Shown here one piece after another: positions 17,858 to 25,654 of a stretch of 36,719 nucleotides of DNA (position 1 is its first letter; every line of letters begins with the position of its first letter). The stretch comes from Acidobacteriota bacterium (GTDB lineage Bacteria; Acidobacteriota; Vicinamibacteria; Vicinamibacterales; UBA2999), in NCBI GenBank assembly GCA_020851325.1, contig JADZCY010000137.1, positions 1 to 36,719 of the forward strand, written 5' to 3'. The position numbers were made by a program, and so were the translations under genes. The notes under the pieces are model-generated. The model was given only the letters and a program-made list of their open reading frames with translations, did not search any database and was not told the origin of the DNA.

Positions 17858-17877
17858 CCGGCACTCCGCTATTATCC

Positions 17878-17918
17878 GGGCGGCGAGGAACGAACATCGT
17901 TCTTCGCCGCTCGTTTTT
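17878..17918 (+). terminator. Intrinsic terminator after the metalloprotease gene
   Basis: Arms 17878-17893 and 17897-17912 pair over 16 bp (two G-U pairs) around the loop ACA, and GTTTTT follows at 17913-17918. It starts 21 nt after the stop codon. This is the clearest Rho-independent terminator in the window. Confidence 0.9.
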
Positions 17919-17945
17919 CGTGGCCGGCTTCGCGGAGGTTCATCC

Positions 17946-19679
17946 ATGCGTCTCTCCCCCTGGGTTCACGGCGTCTGTCTGGCGGTCCTGCTCGCGGCCT
18001 GGCCGCCTGCCGTAGCGGCGCGCCAGGCGTCGCCGCAGTTGACGCAGGTGTTTCCGGCCAACGCCGGCACGCTCGGAGCGATTCCCGATGGCGGCGGGGT
18101 CTGTCCCACCAACGGTGCGCCGCGTGACGTCACCTTCACCGTGTCGGGCATGACGACGGTGACCGCCGTGTCGCTGACCGTGACGATGACGCACACCTTC
18201 GTCGGCGACCTCACAGCCACCCTGATCGCCCCCAACGGGGTGCTGTTCGTCCCCTTCGGCCGAACGGGCGCCACGACCGCGACCGCCTTTGGCGACAGCA
18301 GCAATATCGGCGGCTCTTACACATTCAACGACGACGCGACGGGCGGCTGGTGGGCCGCGGCCGCAGCCACGGCCGATGCGGCGATCATTCCCGTCGGCGC
18401 GTACCGCACGAGCCAGTTGGGCGGCGCCGGTTCGACCGGCGCCACGACGTCGATGAACCCGGCCTTTGCCGGTGTGCCTGGCAACGGCACCTGGACGCTG
18501 CGCTTCGTCGACGGTTGCGCCAGCGACACCGGTTCAGTGACGATGGCGTCCCTGACGCTGACCGACGCCACCGGACCGCCGACGGCGGTGAACGACAGCT
18601 ACGCTCCGGCGTTCAACACGCCGCTGGTGGTGGCGGCGCCGGGCGTGCTGGGCAACGACGACAGCAATGGCGGCGGCAGCCTGACGGCCGCCGTCGTGAC
18701 GGCGCCCACTCAGGGCACGCTGTCGCTCAACAGCAACGGCAGTTTCACCTACACACCCAACGGCGGCCACGTCGGCGCCGACAGCTTCACGTATCGAGCC
18801 ACCAACAGCCAGGGGTCCAGCGATGCGTTCGTGTCGGTCGTGACGGCGGGACCGACGGCGGTGCAGCCGCCGTACAACCTGCGGGTGGAACATGTGAGCG
18901 GCAAAACGGTGACGCTGCGCTGGGACGTCCCGTCGATTGGCCCGCAGCCGACGCAGTTCGTCGTCGAAGGCGGCGTCAACCCGGGCGAAGTGCTGGCGAG
19001 CCTGCCGACGGGCAGCAGCGTGCCGCTCTACACGTTTGCCGCGCCCACCGGATCGTTCCACGTCCGCCTGCGTTCGGTCAGCGGCGCGCAGGTCAGTGGC
19101 AATTCGAACGAAGTGCCGCTGTATGTGAACGTGCCGCTGCCGCCATCACCACCGGCGTTCATCAAGGGCGTGGTGCAGGGCACGTCGCTGGCGCTGTCGT
19201 GGAAGCGCAGCTTCGGCGGCGGTGAACCCACCGGCGCGCTGATCGAGGTCAGCGGCGCCGCCAACGCGACGATCCCGATCGGCAACAGCGAGTCGTTCGT
19301 GGCGCAGAACGTGCCGCCGGGCAGCTACACGATCTGGTTCAGGCAGGCCAACGCCGCCGGCGTGAGCAACCGCGTCGGGGTGTTGAACTTCACCATCCCG
19401 ACCGCGTGCACGGCGGGTCCCGTGACGCCCGCCAACCTGCTGGCGTATCGCGTCGGCAACGAGATCCGCGTGGTATGGGATCCGGCGATTTCGGTCGGTG
19501 GCGGCGCCATCACCAGCTACATGCTGACCGTCACCGGCAGCTACAACGGCGCGTTCCAGACCGCCGGCCGCGCGCTCAGCGGCGTCGTCGGTCCCGGCAC
19601 CTACAACTTGAGCCTCACTGCAAGCAACATGTGCGGCACGAGCCCGGCCACACCGGTGCAGACGGTGACGGTGCCATGA
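17946..19679 (+). CDS. Secreted P-domain / cadherin-like / FN3 protein
   Basis: A 577-aa exported protein. ATG 17946 follows GGAGG (17934-17938) by 7 nt. The signal peptide is VHGVCLAVLLAAWPPAVAA followed by RQA. Residues about 30-210 resemble a proprotein-convertase P domain (IPDGGGVCP, THTFVGDLTATLIAPNG, GNGTWTLRFVDGCASDTG). A cadherin-like/VCBS-type domain (NDSYAPAFNTPLVV to SFTYRATN, about 211-310) and three FN3-like domains follow. From about residue 211 to the end it parallels the C-terminus of the preceding protease, down to the final TVTVP. There is no protease domain. It may be an adhesin or a partner of the protease; the role is not known. Confidence 0.8.
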   Translation: MRLSPWVHGVCLAVLLAAWPPAVAARQASPQLTQVFPANAGTLGAIPDGGGVCPTNGAPRDVTFTVSGMTTVTAVSLTVTMTHTFVGDLTATLIAPNGVLFVPFGRTGATTATAFGDSSNIGGSYTFNDDATGGWWAAAAATADAAIIPVGAYRTSQLGGAGSTGATTSMNPAFAGVPGNGTWTLRFVDGCASDTGSVTMASLTLTDATGPPTAVNDSYAPAFNTPLVVAAPGVLGNDDSNGGGSLTAAVVTAPTQGTLSLNSNGSFTYTPNGGHVGADSFTYRATNSQGSSDAFVSVVTAGPTAVQPPYNLRVEHVSGKTVTLRWDVPSIGPQPTQFVVEGGVNPGEVLASLPTGSSVPLYTFAAPTGSFHVRLRSVSGAQVSGNSNEVPLYVNVPLPPSPPAFIKGVVQGTSLALSWKRSFGGGEPTGALIEVSGAANATIPIGNSESFVAQNVPPGSYTIWFRQANAAGVSNRVGVLNFTIPTACTAGPVTPANLLAYRVGNEIRVVWDPAISVGGGAITSYMLTVTGSYNGAFQTAGRALSGVVGPGTYNLSLTASNMCGTSPATPVQTVTVP

Positions 19680-19683
19680 AGGA

Positions 19684-19753
19684 AAGGTGCTGAAAGGTGC
19701 TGAAAGGTGCTGAGGGGTGCTGAAAGGTGCTGACGGGTGCTGACGGGTGCTGA
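19684..19753 (+). repeat. 10-bp tandem repeat NNGGTGCTGA, seven units
   Basis: Seven units in exact register (leading pairs aa, aa, aa, gg, aa, cg, cg) plus a truncated eighth begin 5 nt after the stop of the FN3 protein. Same unit, copy number and orientation to the upstream gene as 4491-4560. Confidence 0.95.
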
Positions 19754-19780
19754 GAGGTGCGGGGCGGCCCTGTTGCCTTT

Positions 19781-19811
19781 CCCCATGATCCTACCGCCGC
19801 GCAGCGGCGGT
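19781..19811. repeat. REP-like hairpin with CCCCATGATCCTACCG arm
   Basis: ACCGCCGC-GCA-GCGGCGGT (19793-19811) is a perfect 8-bp stem. The 16-nt CCCCATGATCCTACCG leading into it is found inverted at 23942-23957, next to another copy of the same hairpin. Confidence 0.75.
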
Positions 19812-19846
19812 CCTGTCCGCGAAGGCGAGCGGTCCGTGAAGCCCCT

Positions 19847-19852
19847 TAGAAT
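19847..19852 (+). promoter_or_regulatory. Possible -10 box (TAGAAT) for the exporter operon, with a minimal leader ORF
   Basis: TAGAAT ends 6 nt before ATG 19859, which opens an 8-codon frame (MTFSGPAW) ending at TGA 19883-19885. That TGA overlaps the GTG start (19882) of the permease, as GTGA. The promoter would make this leader frame leaderless and couple it to the permease. Confidence 0.35.
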
Positions 19853-19881
19853 GTCTGGATGACTTTTTCCGGACCGGCCTG

Positions 19882-21126
19882 GTGAGCGATCCGTCTCGCT
19901 GGCGTGTCGGGACGCTGGCTGTCGCGATCGATGCCGCGGCGGCCGTCCTCTGCATCCTGGCCGCCTATCGCCTGCGCTTCGCCGGCGACGAGGCGGCCGG
20001 CTTCCTGTTGGCCGCGTGGCCCGTGCTGGGCGCCGTCGCCGCCTTGCAGTTGTCGGTGGCGTGGACGCTCGGCCTGTATCGCCACGATGGCCATGCGATG
20101 TGGCCGATTCGCCTGGCCACGGCAACGGCGCTGGGTGTGGCCGTCGGTATCCTGGCGCCGGTGTGGCTCGGCGCCAATGCCGGCGTGTCGCGTCAGGCGC
20201 TGGTCATTCAGGGCGCCATGTTCTGCCTCGTCGGCGTGATGTGGCGCGCCTTCGTCGGCCTGCGCGTCCGTCAGGCGCGCGCGGTGGCCATCAGCCAGGC
20301 CTTCGGCGGGCAGGACCTCGTCATCCAGGGCGACGAGGTCGGCTCGATGGCGGGGTCGCTCGAGCGCACGTGGGCGTATCGCCACCTGCTGTTCAATCTC
20401 GTCGCCAAGGATCTCAAGCTCAAGTATCAGCGGTCGGTGCTCGGCTTCGCGTGGTCGCTGCTCAATCCGCTGATCATGATCGGCGTCTACACGGCGGCCT
20501 TCACCTACGTGATGCGCGTGCCGACGCCGCGCTTCTCGTTCTTCATCCTGATCGGCCTGCTGTCGTGGAACTTCTTCGCCGGCGCCGTGGTGAGCGCCAC
20601 CGACGCCGTGGCGGCGCAGGGTTCACTGCTGCGCAGCGTCGTGTTCCCCCGCGTCGTCCTGCCGTTCGCGGCGGTCCTCTACAACCTCGCGCAGTACCTG
20701 CTCACCATCGTCGTCTTCCTGCCGGTGATGCTGATCGTCCATCAGGTGTCGCCGGAGCCGCGGATGCTGCTGTTCCCGGTGTTCCTGCTGCTGCAGGTGA
20801 CCTTCATCGCCGGCCTGGCCATGGTGCTGTCGACGGCGGCGGCGGCGTTCCGCGACGTGCGGCACCTCGTCGAGGTCGGCATCGGCATCTTCTTCTGGGC
20901 GACGCCGATCATCTACGAACCGACGATGGTGCCCGAGCCGTTCCGTCAGGTGGCGCTGCTGGCGCCGATGACGTCGTATATCCGCGCCTATCAGGACATC
21001 TTCTATTACGGTGTGATGCCCGACCTGTCGATCTGGATCGTTGCCGCCGGTTATGCGGCCGGCATGTTCATCGGCGGCCTCAGCGTCTTTCTCGCCTACG
21101 AGGCGCGCATGCCGGAGCTGGTGTAA
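19882..21126 (+). CDS. Polysaccharide ABC exporter permease (Wzm/ABC-2 type) with N-terminal membrane extension
   Basis: The membrane half of an ABC-2 exporter that moves lipid-linked polysaccharide across the inner membrane. The Wzm core begins near residue 160 (WAYRHLLFNLVAKDLKLKYQ), with the family's VLGFAWSLLNPL, LLSWNFFAGAV and FRDVRHLVEVGIGIFFWATPIIY segments and about six membrane spans. The protein is 414 aa against roughly 260 for usual Wzm. The extra 150 N-terminal residues contain about four membrane spans with AYRLRFAGDE and TLGLYRHDG, like the N-terminal membrane region of CapD/FlaA1 proteins. Start GTG 19882; the stop TAA overlaps the ATPase ATG by 1 nt. Confidence 0.88.
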   Translation: MSDPSRWRVGTLAVAIDAAAAVLCILAAYRLRFAGDEAAGFLLAAWPVLGAVAALQLSVAWTLGLYRHDGHAMWPIRLATATALGVAVGILAPVWLGANAGVSRQALVIQGAMFCLVGVMWRAFVGLRVRQARAVAISQAFGGQDLVIQGDEVGSMAGSLERTWAYRHLLFNLVAKDLKLKYQRSVLGFAWSLLNPLIMIGVYTAAFTYVMRVPTPRFSFFILIGLLSWNFFAGAVVSATDAVAAQGSLLRSVVFPRVVLPFAAVLYNLAQYLLTIVVFLPVMLIVHQVSPEPRMLLFPVFLLLQVTFIAGLAMVLSTAAAAFRDVRHLVEVGIGIFFWATPIIYEPTMVPEPFRQVALLAPMTSYIRAYQDIFYYGVMPDLSIWIVAAGYAAGMFIGGLSVFLAYEARMPELV

Positions 21127-21881
21127 TGGACGCGGTGATTGTTGCCGACCGCGTCTCGAAGCGGTACGAGATCCACCACAATCGCGCCCATGCGCTGAAG
21201 TCGCGCGTGATGGGACTGTTCTACGAACGCTATCGATCGCGCGTCGAGGACTTCTGGGCGCTGCGCGACGTCAGCCTCACCGTCGGCCGCGGCGAAGCCG
21301 TCGGCCTGGTCGGGCGCAACGGCTCGGGCAAGAGCACGCTGCTCAAGCTGATTGCCGGCATCCATCGACCGACATCGGGGCAGATTCTCATCCGCCGCGG
21401 TGCCAAGGTGGGGACGATGATCGAACTCGGCGTCGGTTTCAATACCGAGCTGACCGGCGCGGAGAACGTCTTCCTCAACGCCTCCGTCTACGGCCTCAGC
21501 CGTCGCGACGTCGAAGCCATCTACGATCGCGTCGTCGATTACTCGGAGATCGGGCAGTTCATCGACGAGCCGATCAAGAACTATTCGTCTGGCATGGTGA
21601 TGCGTCTGGCGTTCGCCGTTGCCGCGCACCTCGATCCCGAAGTGCTGCTGCTCGACGAGATCTTCGCCGTCGGCGACGAAGCCTTCCAGGACAAGTGCCG
21701 CGCGACGATGCAGCAGTTCATTGCCGAGGGGAAGACGCTGCTGTTCGTGTCGCACTCGGCGAAGTCGGTGCAGCAGATCTGCAGCCGCGTCTGCGTGCTG
21801 AGCCACGGGCAGAAGCTCTTCGACGGGCCGACGGACGAGGGGCTGGATTTCTACCACGCGCTCACCGAGGCCACGCCATGA
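21126..21881 (+). CDS. Polysaccharide ABC exporter ATPase (Wzt type, short form)
   Basis: The ATP-binding half of the glycan exporter. Walker A is GRNGSGKST (about residues 65-73), the KVGTMIELGVGFNTELTGAEN segment is typical of Wzt/TagH, the signature is YSSGM, Walker B is VLLLDEIFAVGD and the switch histidine lies in VSHSAKSV. It is 251 aa and stops after the nucleotide-binding domain, so it lacks the C-terminal carbohydrate-binding domain that reads the modified glycan end in WbdD-type systems. ATG 21126 shares one base with the permease stop. Confidence 0.93.
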   Translation: MDAVIVADRVSKRYEIHHNRAHALKSRVMGLFYERYRSRVEDFWALRDVSLTVGRGEAVGLVGRNGSGKSTLLKLIAGIHRPTSGQILIRRGAKVGTMIELGVGFNTELTGAENVFLNASVYGLSRRDVEAIYDRVVDYSEIGQFIDEPIKNYSSGMVMRLAFAVAAHLDPEVLLLDEIFAVGDEAFQDKCRATMQQFIAEGKTLLFVSHSAKSVQQICSRVCVLSHGQKLFDGPTDEGLDFYHALTEATP

Positions 21882-23518
21882 ACCGTCCGCCGTTGCGCGT
21901 GCTCACGATCTTCCTGCGGACCGGCACCGACGCGTACGCCGGCGCCGAGTCGCGGCTGGCGGATCTTTTCGCGCGCCAGATGCCGGATGTCCAGCGCGAT
22001 GTCGTGGTGGTGGACAACCTGCTGCCGCCTGGTGTCAGTTCCCAGCCCGCCAGCCCGCCAGCCCGCCAGACATCTTCCCTCCCAGTGGCGGAGTCGTCGT
22101 CAGCGCGCGAGGTGATCGGCGGCGACAACAGCGCCTCGGAATTCTCGGCCATCGACGCCGCGCTCGCCCATGTCGGCGTCCGCATCTGGCACTACGACCT
22201 CGTCAACATCGTCACGGCGGCGTTCGAGCAGTTGTATGTGGCGTATCTCGAGCGCTTCACGCCCGCGGTGCTGAACGCCATCGCCGGCCAGCGCGTGTGC
22301 GTGGCGCACATCGACTGCTACAACGAGCCGATCCGCGTGCTCGGGCATCACAGCCAGCACTGGGCGCGGACGTCGTTCGTGATGCTGCCGCCGGCGGAGT
22401 TGATGGCGCTTGGCGGCGTCGTCTCGGTGCGCGATCGCGCGCCGTGGTTCAGCGGCCGCAGCGACGCGCCGTTTACGGAGGACGCGCCACTGTCCGAGAC
22501 GTATCGCCGCTACATTCTCGACTGGCTGCTCGGCGAAGACATCGGCCAGGGCGTGCGCTGGCACAAGACGCTGTCGCTCGACGGCGACGGCCTGGCGGTG
22601 TTCGAACGCAAGGCGCAGGCGATTCTCAACGAGCATCTGTTCGGCGTGCGGCTGCGCACCGCCGGCTGCCGGGTCATCGACGTGACGTGGCTGTCGTCCG
22701 AACTCGCCCGCGGCGTCACGCCCGACTGGTCGACGCCGTGGTACCAGCAGCTCGCAAACCGCGACCGCGACGCCCACGCCATCGACCCCGGCAGCGCCCC
22801 CGCTCGCGTCGCCGCGGCTCCGGTCGTGGCTGCGGACGGCCAACCCGAGCACGACACCAATGCCGCCTACGACATCGAGACGGTGGAGGTGATGGCGCGC
22901 CTGCTGCGCGCGGACAGCATCTGTCTCGACATCGGCGCGCACGAAGGCAGCGTGCTCACCGACATGATCCGCCTGGCGCCGCACGGCAGGCATCACGCCT
23001 TCGAGCCGCTGCCGCATCTGGCGGCGCGCCTCCGCGAGTCCTTCCCCGGCGTGCACATCCACCAGGCCGCGGTGTCGGACGCACCGGGACAGGCGCAGTA
23101 CGTGTACGTGGAGAACGCGCCGGCTTACAGCGGCCTTCGGGAACGTGAATACGATCGCGCCGATCCACGGAAGACGCTGATTGACGTCGAGGTCGTGCAG
23201 ATCGACAAACTGATTCCGGCGGACGAATCGATCGCGTTCATCAAGCTCGACATCGAAGGCGGGGAGTACCACGCGCTCAAGGGCGCAAGCGAGACCATCC
23301 GCCGGTGCCAGCCGGTCATCGTGTTCGAGGCCAGCGTGCGTTCGACGGGTCAGTACGGCGTCACGCCGGAGCAGATGTTCGGGATGCTGGCCGGAGACTT
23401 CGGCTACAACGTCTCGACGATGAGGCGCTGGCTGCGTGGGCAGCCGCCGTTCGACGAAGCCACCTTCGCGCGCAACTGGCACCAGGGGCCCGAGTACTAC
23501 TTCATCGCGTATCCCTGA
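21878..23518 (+). CDS. FkbM-family methyltransferase with N-terminal domain of unknown function
   Basis: Residues about 330-546 form a FkbM SAM-dependent methyltransferase (SICLDIGAHEGSVLTDMIRLAP near 350, FIKLDIEGGEYHALKGA near 455), a family that O-methylates glycans and other substrates. The N-terminal 300 residues begin LRVLTIFLRTGTDAYAGAE and include VVVVDNLLPP and VIGGDNSASEFSAIDAAL; I do not recognise a named domain. Between those two motifs an 8-bp CAGCCCGC repeat (22043-22066, residues about 56-66) adds a Pro/Ser/Ala-rich stretch. ATG 21878 overlaps the ATPase stop, so the gene is part of the exporter operon. Methylation of the exported glycan is inference. Confidence 0.8.
   Translation: MNRPPLRVLTIFLRTGTDAYAGAESRLADLFARQMPDVQRDVVVVDNLLPPGVSSQPASPPARQTSSLPVAESSSAREVIGGDNSASEFSAIDAALAHVGVRIWHYDLVNIVTAAFEQLYVAYLERFTPAVLNAIAGQRVCVAHIDCYNEPIRVLGHHSQHWARTSFVMLPPAELMALGGVVSVRDRAPWFSGRSDAPFTEDAPLSETYRRYILDWLLGEDIGQGVRWHKTLSLDGDGLAVFERKAQAILNEHLFGVRLRTAGCRVIDVTWLSSELARGVTPDWSTPWYQQLANRDRDAHAIDPGSAPARVAAAPVVAADGQPEHDTNAAYDIETVEVMARLLRADSICLDIGAHEGSVLTDMIRLAPHGRHHAFEPLPHLAARLRESFPGVHIHQAAVSDAPGQAQYVYVENAPAYSGLREREYDRADPRKTLIDVEVVQIDKLIPADESIAFIKLDIEGGEYHALKGASETIRRCQPVIVFEASVRSTGQYGVTPEQMFGMLAGDFGYNVSTMRRWLRGQPPFDEATFARNWHQGPEYYFIAYP
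22043..22066 (+). repeat. 8-bp tandem repeat CAGCCCGC, three units, in coding sequence
   Basis: Three perfect 8-bp units plus a decayed fourth lie in frame in the FkbM gene. The same family occurs on the coding strand of two other enzymes at 27392-27423 and 34589-34668. Confidence 0.9.
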
Positions 23519-23543
23519 CCGCGACGACGATCCGGAGCGTCCG

Positions 23544-23837
23544 ATGATTCCTCCAGCACACTGGATTGTGCCCCGTGACATCCGCTCACCTGGTGAGCTC
23601 GCCGACGTGATCACAATCGTCGCCCAGGCGGTGCGCGATGGTGATTTGCGCCAAGTCGCTTCAGGAGCGACCGTGTTCGGCGCGGACGAGGATATCCTTG
23701 CGATCGTTCCGGAAGGGCCGTGGCCTGACTATCTGAAGCTTCACTTCGTGGATACACGGACGGGCATGCGCTTCAAGCTGACTGTTGAGACCTACCATGG
23801 GTCCGGCGGCAGTTGGGGTCCCATGGAGCCAGAGTGA
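23544..23837 (+). CDS. Small protein of unknown function
   Basis: A 97-aa protein starting at ATG 23544 with GGAG (23533-23536) 7 nt upstream, 25 nt after the FkbM stop. It is soluble and acidic, with PGELADVITIVAQAV, an ILAIVPEGPWPDYLKLHF strand region and FKLTVETYHGSGGSW. The composition and pattern look like a small alpha/beta protein of the immunity-protein size class, but no family is recognised. It is the last gene before the convergent repeat-rich gap. The frame extends upstream to 23436 only inside the FkbM gene. Confidence 0.6.
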   Translation: MIPPAHWIVPRDIRSPGELADVITIVAQAVRDGDLRQVASGATVFGADEDILAIVPEGPWPDYLKLHFVDTRTGMRFKLTVETYHGSGGSWGPMEPE

Positions 23838-23845
23838 GACCTTGT

Positions 23846-23957
23846 GGACCGTCGCTTCGCGCCGGATCACAGGAGAGTCGGGACCGCCGCTTCGCGTCCG
23901 GATCAGGATCATAAGGAGAGTTGGGACCGCCGCTTCGCGTCGGTAGGATCATGGGGG
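23846..23957. repeat. Three tandem REP-like units in a convergent gap
   Basis: Three copies of a roughly 35-43-bp unit begin at 23846, 23881 and 23924: GGACCGYCGCTTCGCG, then CGG, then GGATCA, and in the first two AGGAGAGTYGG. Each holds an imperfect hairpin around TTC. The last copy ends in CGGTAGGATCATGGGG, the reverse complement of 19781-19796. Confidence 0.8.
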
Positions 23958-23969
23958 CAGCGGGATTGC

Positions 23970-24067
23970 CAATCCTCAATCGCCAATCCTTCAATCGCGC
24001 AATCCGAATCACTCAATCGCCCTTCGCCCAATCGTCAACAATCGCCCAATCCCCCGATCCGTCAATC
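23970..24067. repeat. CAATC-rich degenerate array at the 3' end of the GT-C gene
   Basis: Ten CAATC copies (23970, 23977, 23984, 23992, 24000, 24014, 24029, 24039, 24047, 24063) have 7-8-nt spacing at first, then looser. On the minus strand this reads GATTG and includes the TGA stop and last codons of the glycosyltransferase ending at 24062. Confidence 0.8.
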
Positions 24068-25654
24068 GGGCAATTTCACAGCCCTGCAAATCTCGAACCT
24101 CCCACCGAGATTGCTCACCGTCTCACACTCGTCGGTCATGGTGATGCCGATGTAGCCGAGGATGCGTGCCTGTTCGGGCTCGAGGAATGGCGGCTGCGCT
24201 TCGATGACGTACAGCCGTCCCTCCGGCGTCGCGTTCACCGCCGTTTCGATGCGCGGCCAGAACGCCGTCTGACCGTTGAGACCGCCGTTGCTGAAGTGAC
24301 GGATGAAGGTCGTGGACGCCGGGAAGAACGGCACGAGATACCCCTGCGGCATCCCCCACATCACCATCGTCGCGTTGGCGTACTTGGCGAGGCCGCCGCG
24401 GTCGATGCCGAAGTACGACGACGACCACGGGGCGCGGCCCCAGTCGGGGGCGTGGGTGTGCACGGCGGCGGCGAAGAACACCGGCAGCAGGAGCGCGAGA
24501 AACACACGCGGGTGACGGGCAATACGCGCCAGACAGCCGGCGACGATGACGCCGGCGACGAGTTCGACGGGGACGAGGTAGCGGTAATACGCGAACAGGC
24601 GCAGCCACACGACGTACGTCACCACGGCGAAGACGCAGACGAGCACGAACGCTGGCGAGGCGGCAGGCGTGGTGCGTGGGTTCGAGCGGCGGAGGATCGC
24701 CGCCACAGCGGCGACTGCCAGCGTCAGGAAGAGGAGCGCGATCCGTCCGTCGCGCATCACCGGTTCGCTCACCAGCGTCTGATCCCACAGCCAGTAGAAC
24801 GGCAGGAACAGCAGGTGCCGCGCGTCGTGCACGAGCCACCGCCCGTCGGCGAGGCTCTCCACCGTCGCGAACGGCGACGCGAAGACCTGATTGAAGTACG
24901 GGAAGAAGGGATTGGCGAAGTGCTGCTGCATCAGCACCGCCCACCAGGCGCCGGTGACGAGCGCACCGGCGACGCCGCCGGCGCCGACCGCGGCCATGCG
25001 CACGAGTCGCTGCCGCCAGGTGCCGCGGAAGGCGAGCGCGGCCACGCCGAGTCCTACCGCCGCGGGCGCGGTGGCGAGCTTGGCGCCAACGGCAAGGCCG
25101 CCGAGCACGCCGGCCAGCACCAGCCGTCGCGGCCGCGGATCATCGCCAGTGGCGGCTTCATCCACCAGCACCATCAGCGCCAGCAGCACCAGCGTGGCCA
25201 CCGTGTCGTCGCCCATCGAACTGCCGATGAGCGAGCGGTAACCGGCCGCCGTGGCGGCAAGCAGCGCCGCACACACACCCACGATCGGCGCGATACGCGC
25301 GAACGCCGGCGGCACGACGCGCGTGGCGATGACGTGCACGGCCCACAACGCGAGGCCGTGGAACGCCGCCAGCGTGCTGAAGAACACGATCGGCGGGACG
25401 CCGAGGCGTTCGGCGAGGGAGAGCGGCAGATCGAGAACGGGGTTGTGGTACGACTGGAGCCCGGCGACGTGCACGTCGCGATCGAGACGGCCCTCGAGCC
25501 ACTGATACGGGTTGTAGAAGTGGTAGTTGAGGAGATCCCAGTTGAGATCCTGCCCCTGCGCCAGGCCCAGCGCGACGCCCAGGCAGACGTACGCCACGGC
25601 CACCGCGACCTGGGGAGCGAGCCGGCGGATGAATGCATTCCAGCGTGTGGCCAT
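24062..25654 (-). CDS. Polytopic GT-C-like membrane glycosyltransferase, candidate
   Basis: A 530-aa inner-membrane protein with about ten hydrophobic segments. Near the N-terminus, DLNWDLLNYHFYNPYQWLEGR carries acidic/aromatic residues in the first periplasmic loop, as in GT-C enzymes that use lipid-linked sugar donors. A long soluble C-terminal tail follows (from about SSSYFGIDRGGLAKYAN). It is directly downstream of the GT4 gene with no gap (start 25654, upstream stop 25655-25657) and is last in the minus-strand operon. The final codons and TGA lie in the CAATC repeat. GT-C assignment is by topology and loop motif only. Confidence 0.68.
   Translation of the reverse strand: MATRWNAFIRRLAPQVAVAVAYVCLGVALGLAQGQDLNWDLLNYHFYNPYQWLEGRLDRDVHVAGLQSYHNPVLDLPLSLAERLGVPPIVFFSTLAAFHGLALWAVHVIATRVVPPAFARIAPIVGVCAALLAATAAGYRSLIGSSMGDDTVATLVLLALMVLVDEAATGDDPRPRRLVLAGVLGGLAVGAKLATAPAAVGLGVAALAFRGTWRQRLVRMAAVGAGGVAGALVTGAWWAVLMQQHFANPFFPYFNQVFASPFATVESLADGRWLVHDARHLLFLPFYWLWDQTLVSEPVMRDGRIALLFLTLAVAAVAAILRRSNPRTTPAASPAFVLVCVFAVVTYVVWLRLFAYYRYLVPVELVAGVIVAGCLARIARHPRVFLALLLPVFFAAAVHTHAPDWGRAPWSSSYFGIDRGGLAKYANATMVMWGMPQGYLVPFFPASTTFIRHFSNGGLNGQTAFWPRIETAVNATPEGRLYVIEAQPPFLEPEQARILGYIGITMTDECETVSNLGGRFEICRAVKLPD

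Noticed and set aside
13649-17947. Open frame of 1432 codons on the minus strand opposite the metalloprotease
   Set aside because: Its translation is Arg/His/Gly-rich with no domain, and the opposite strand has a signal peptide, HELAH site and ordered domains. It is a GC-bias shadow.
19684-24067. Insertion sequence or transposon bounded by repeats
   Set aside because: No transposase or integrase is encoded anywhere in the window; only short REP-like elements are seen.
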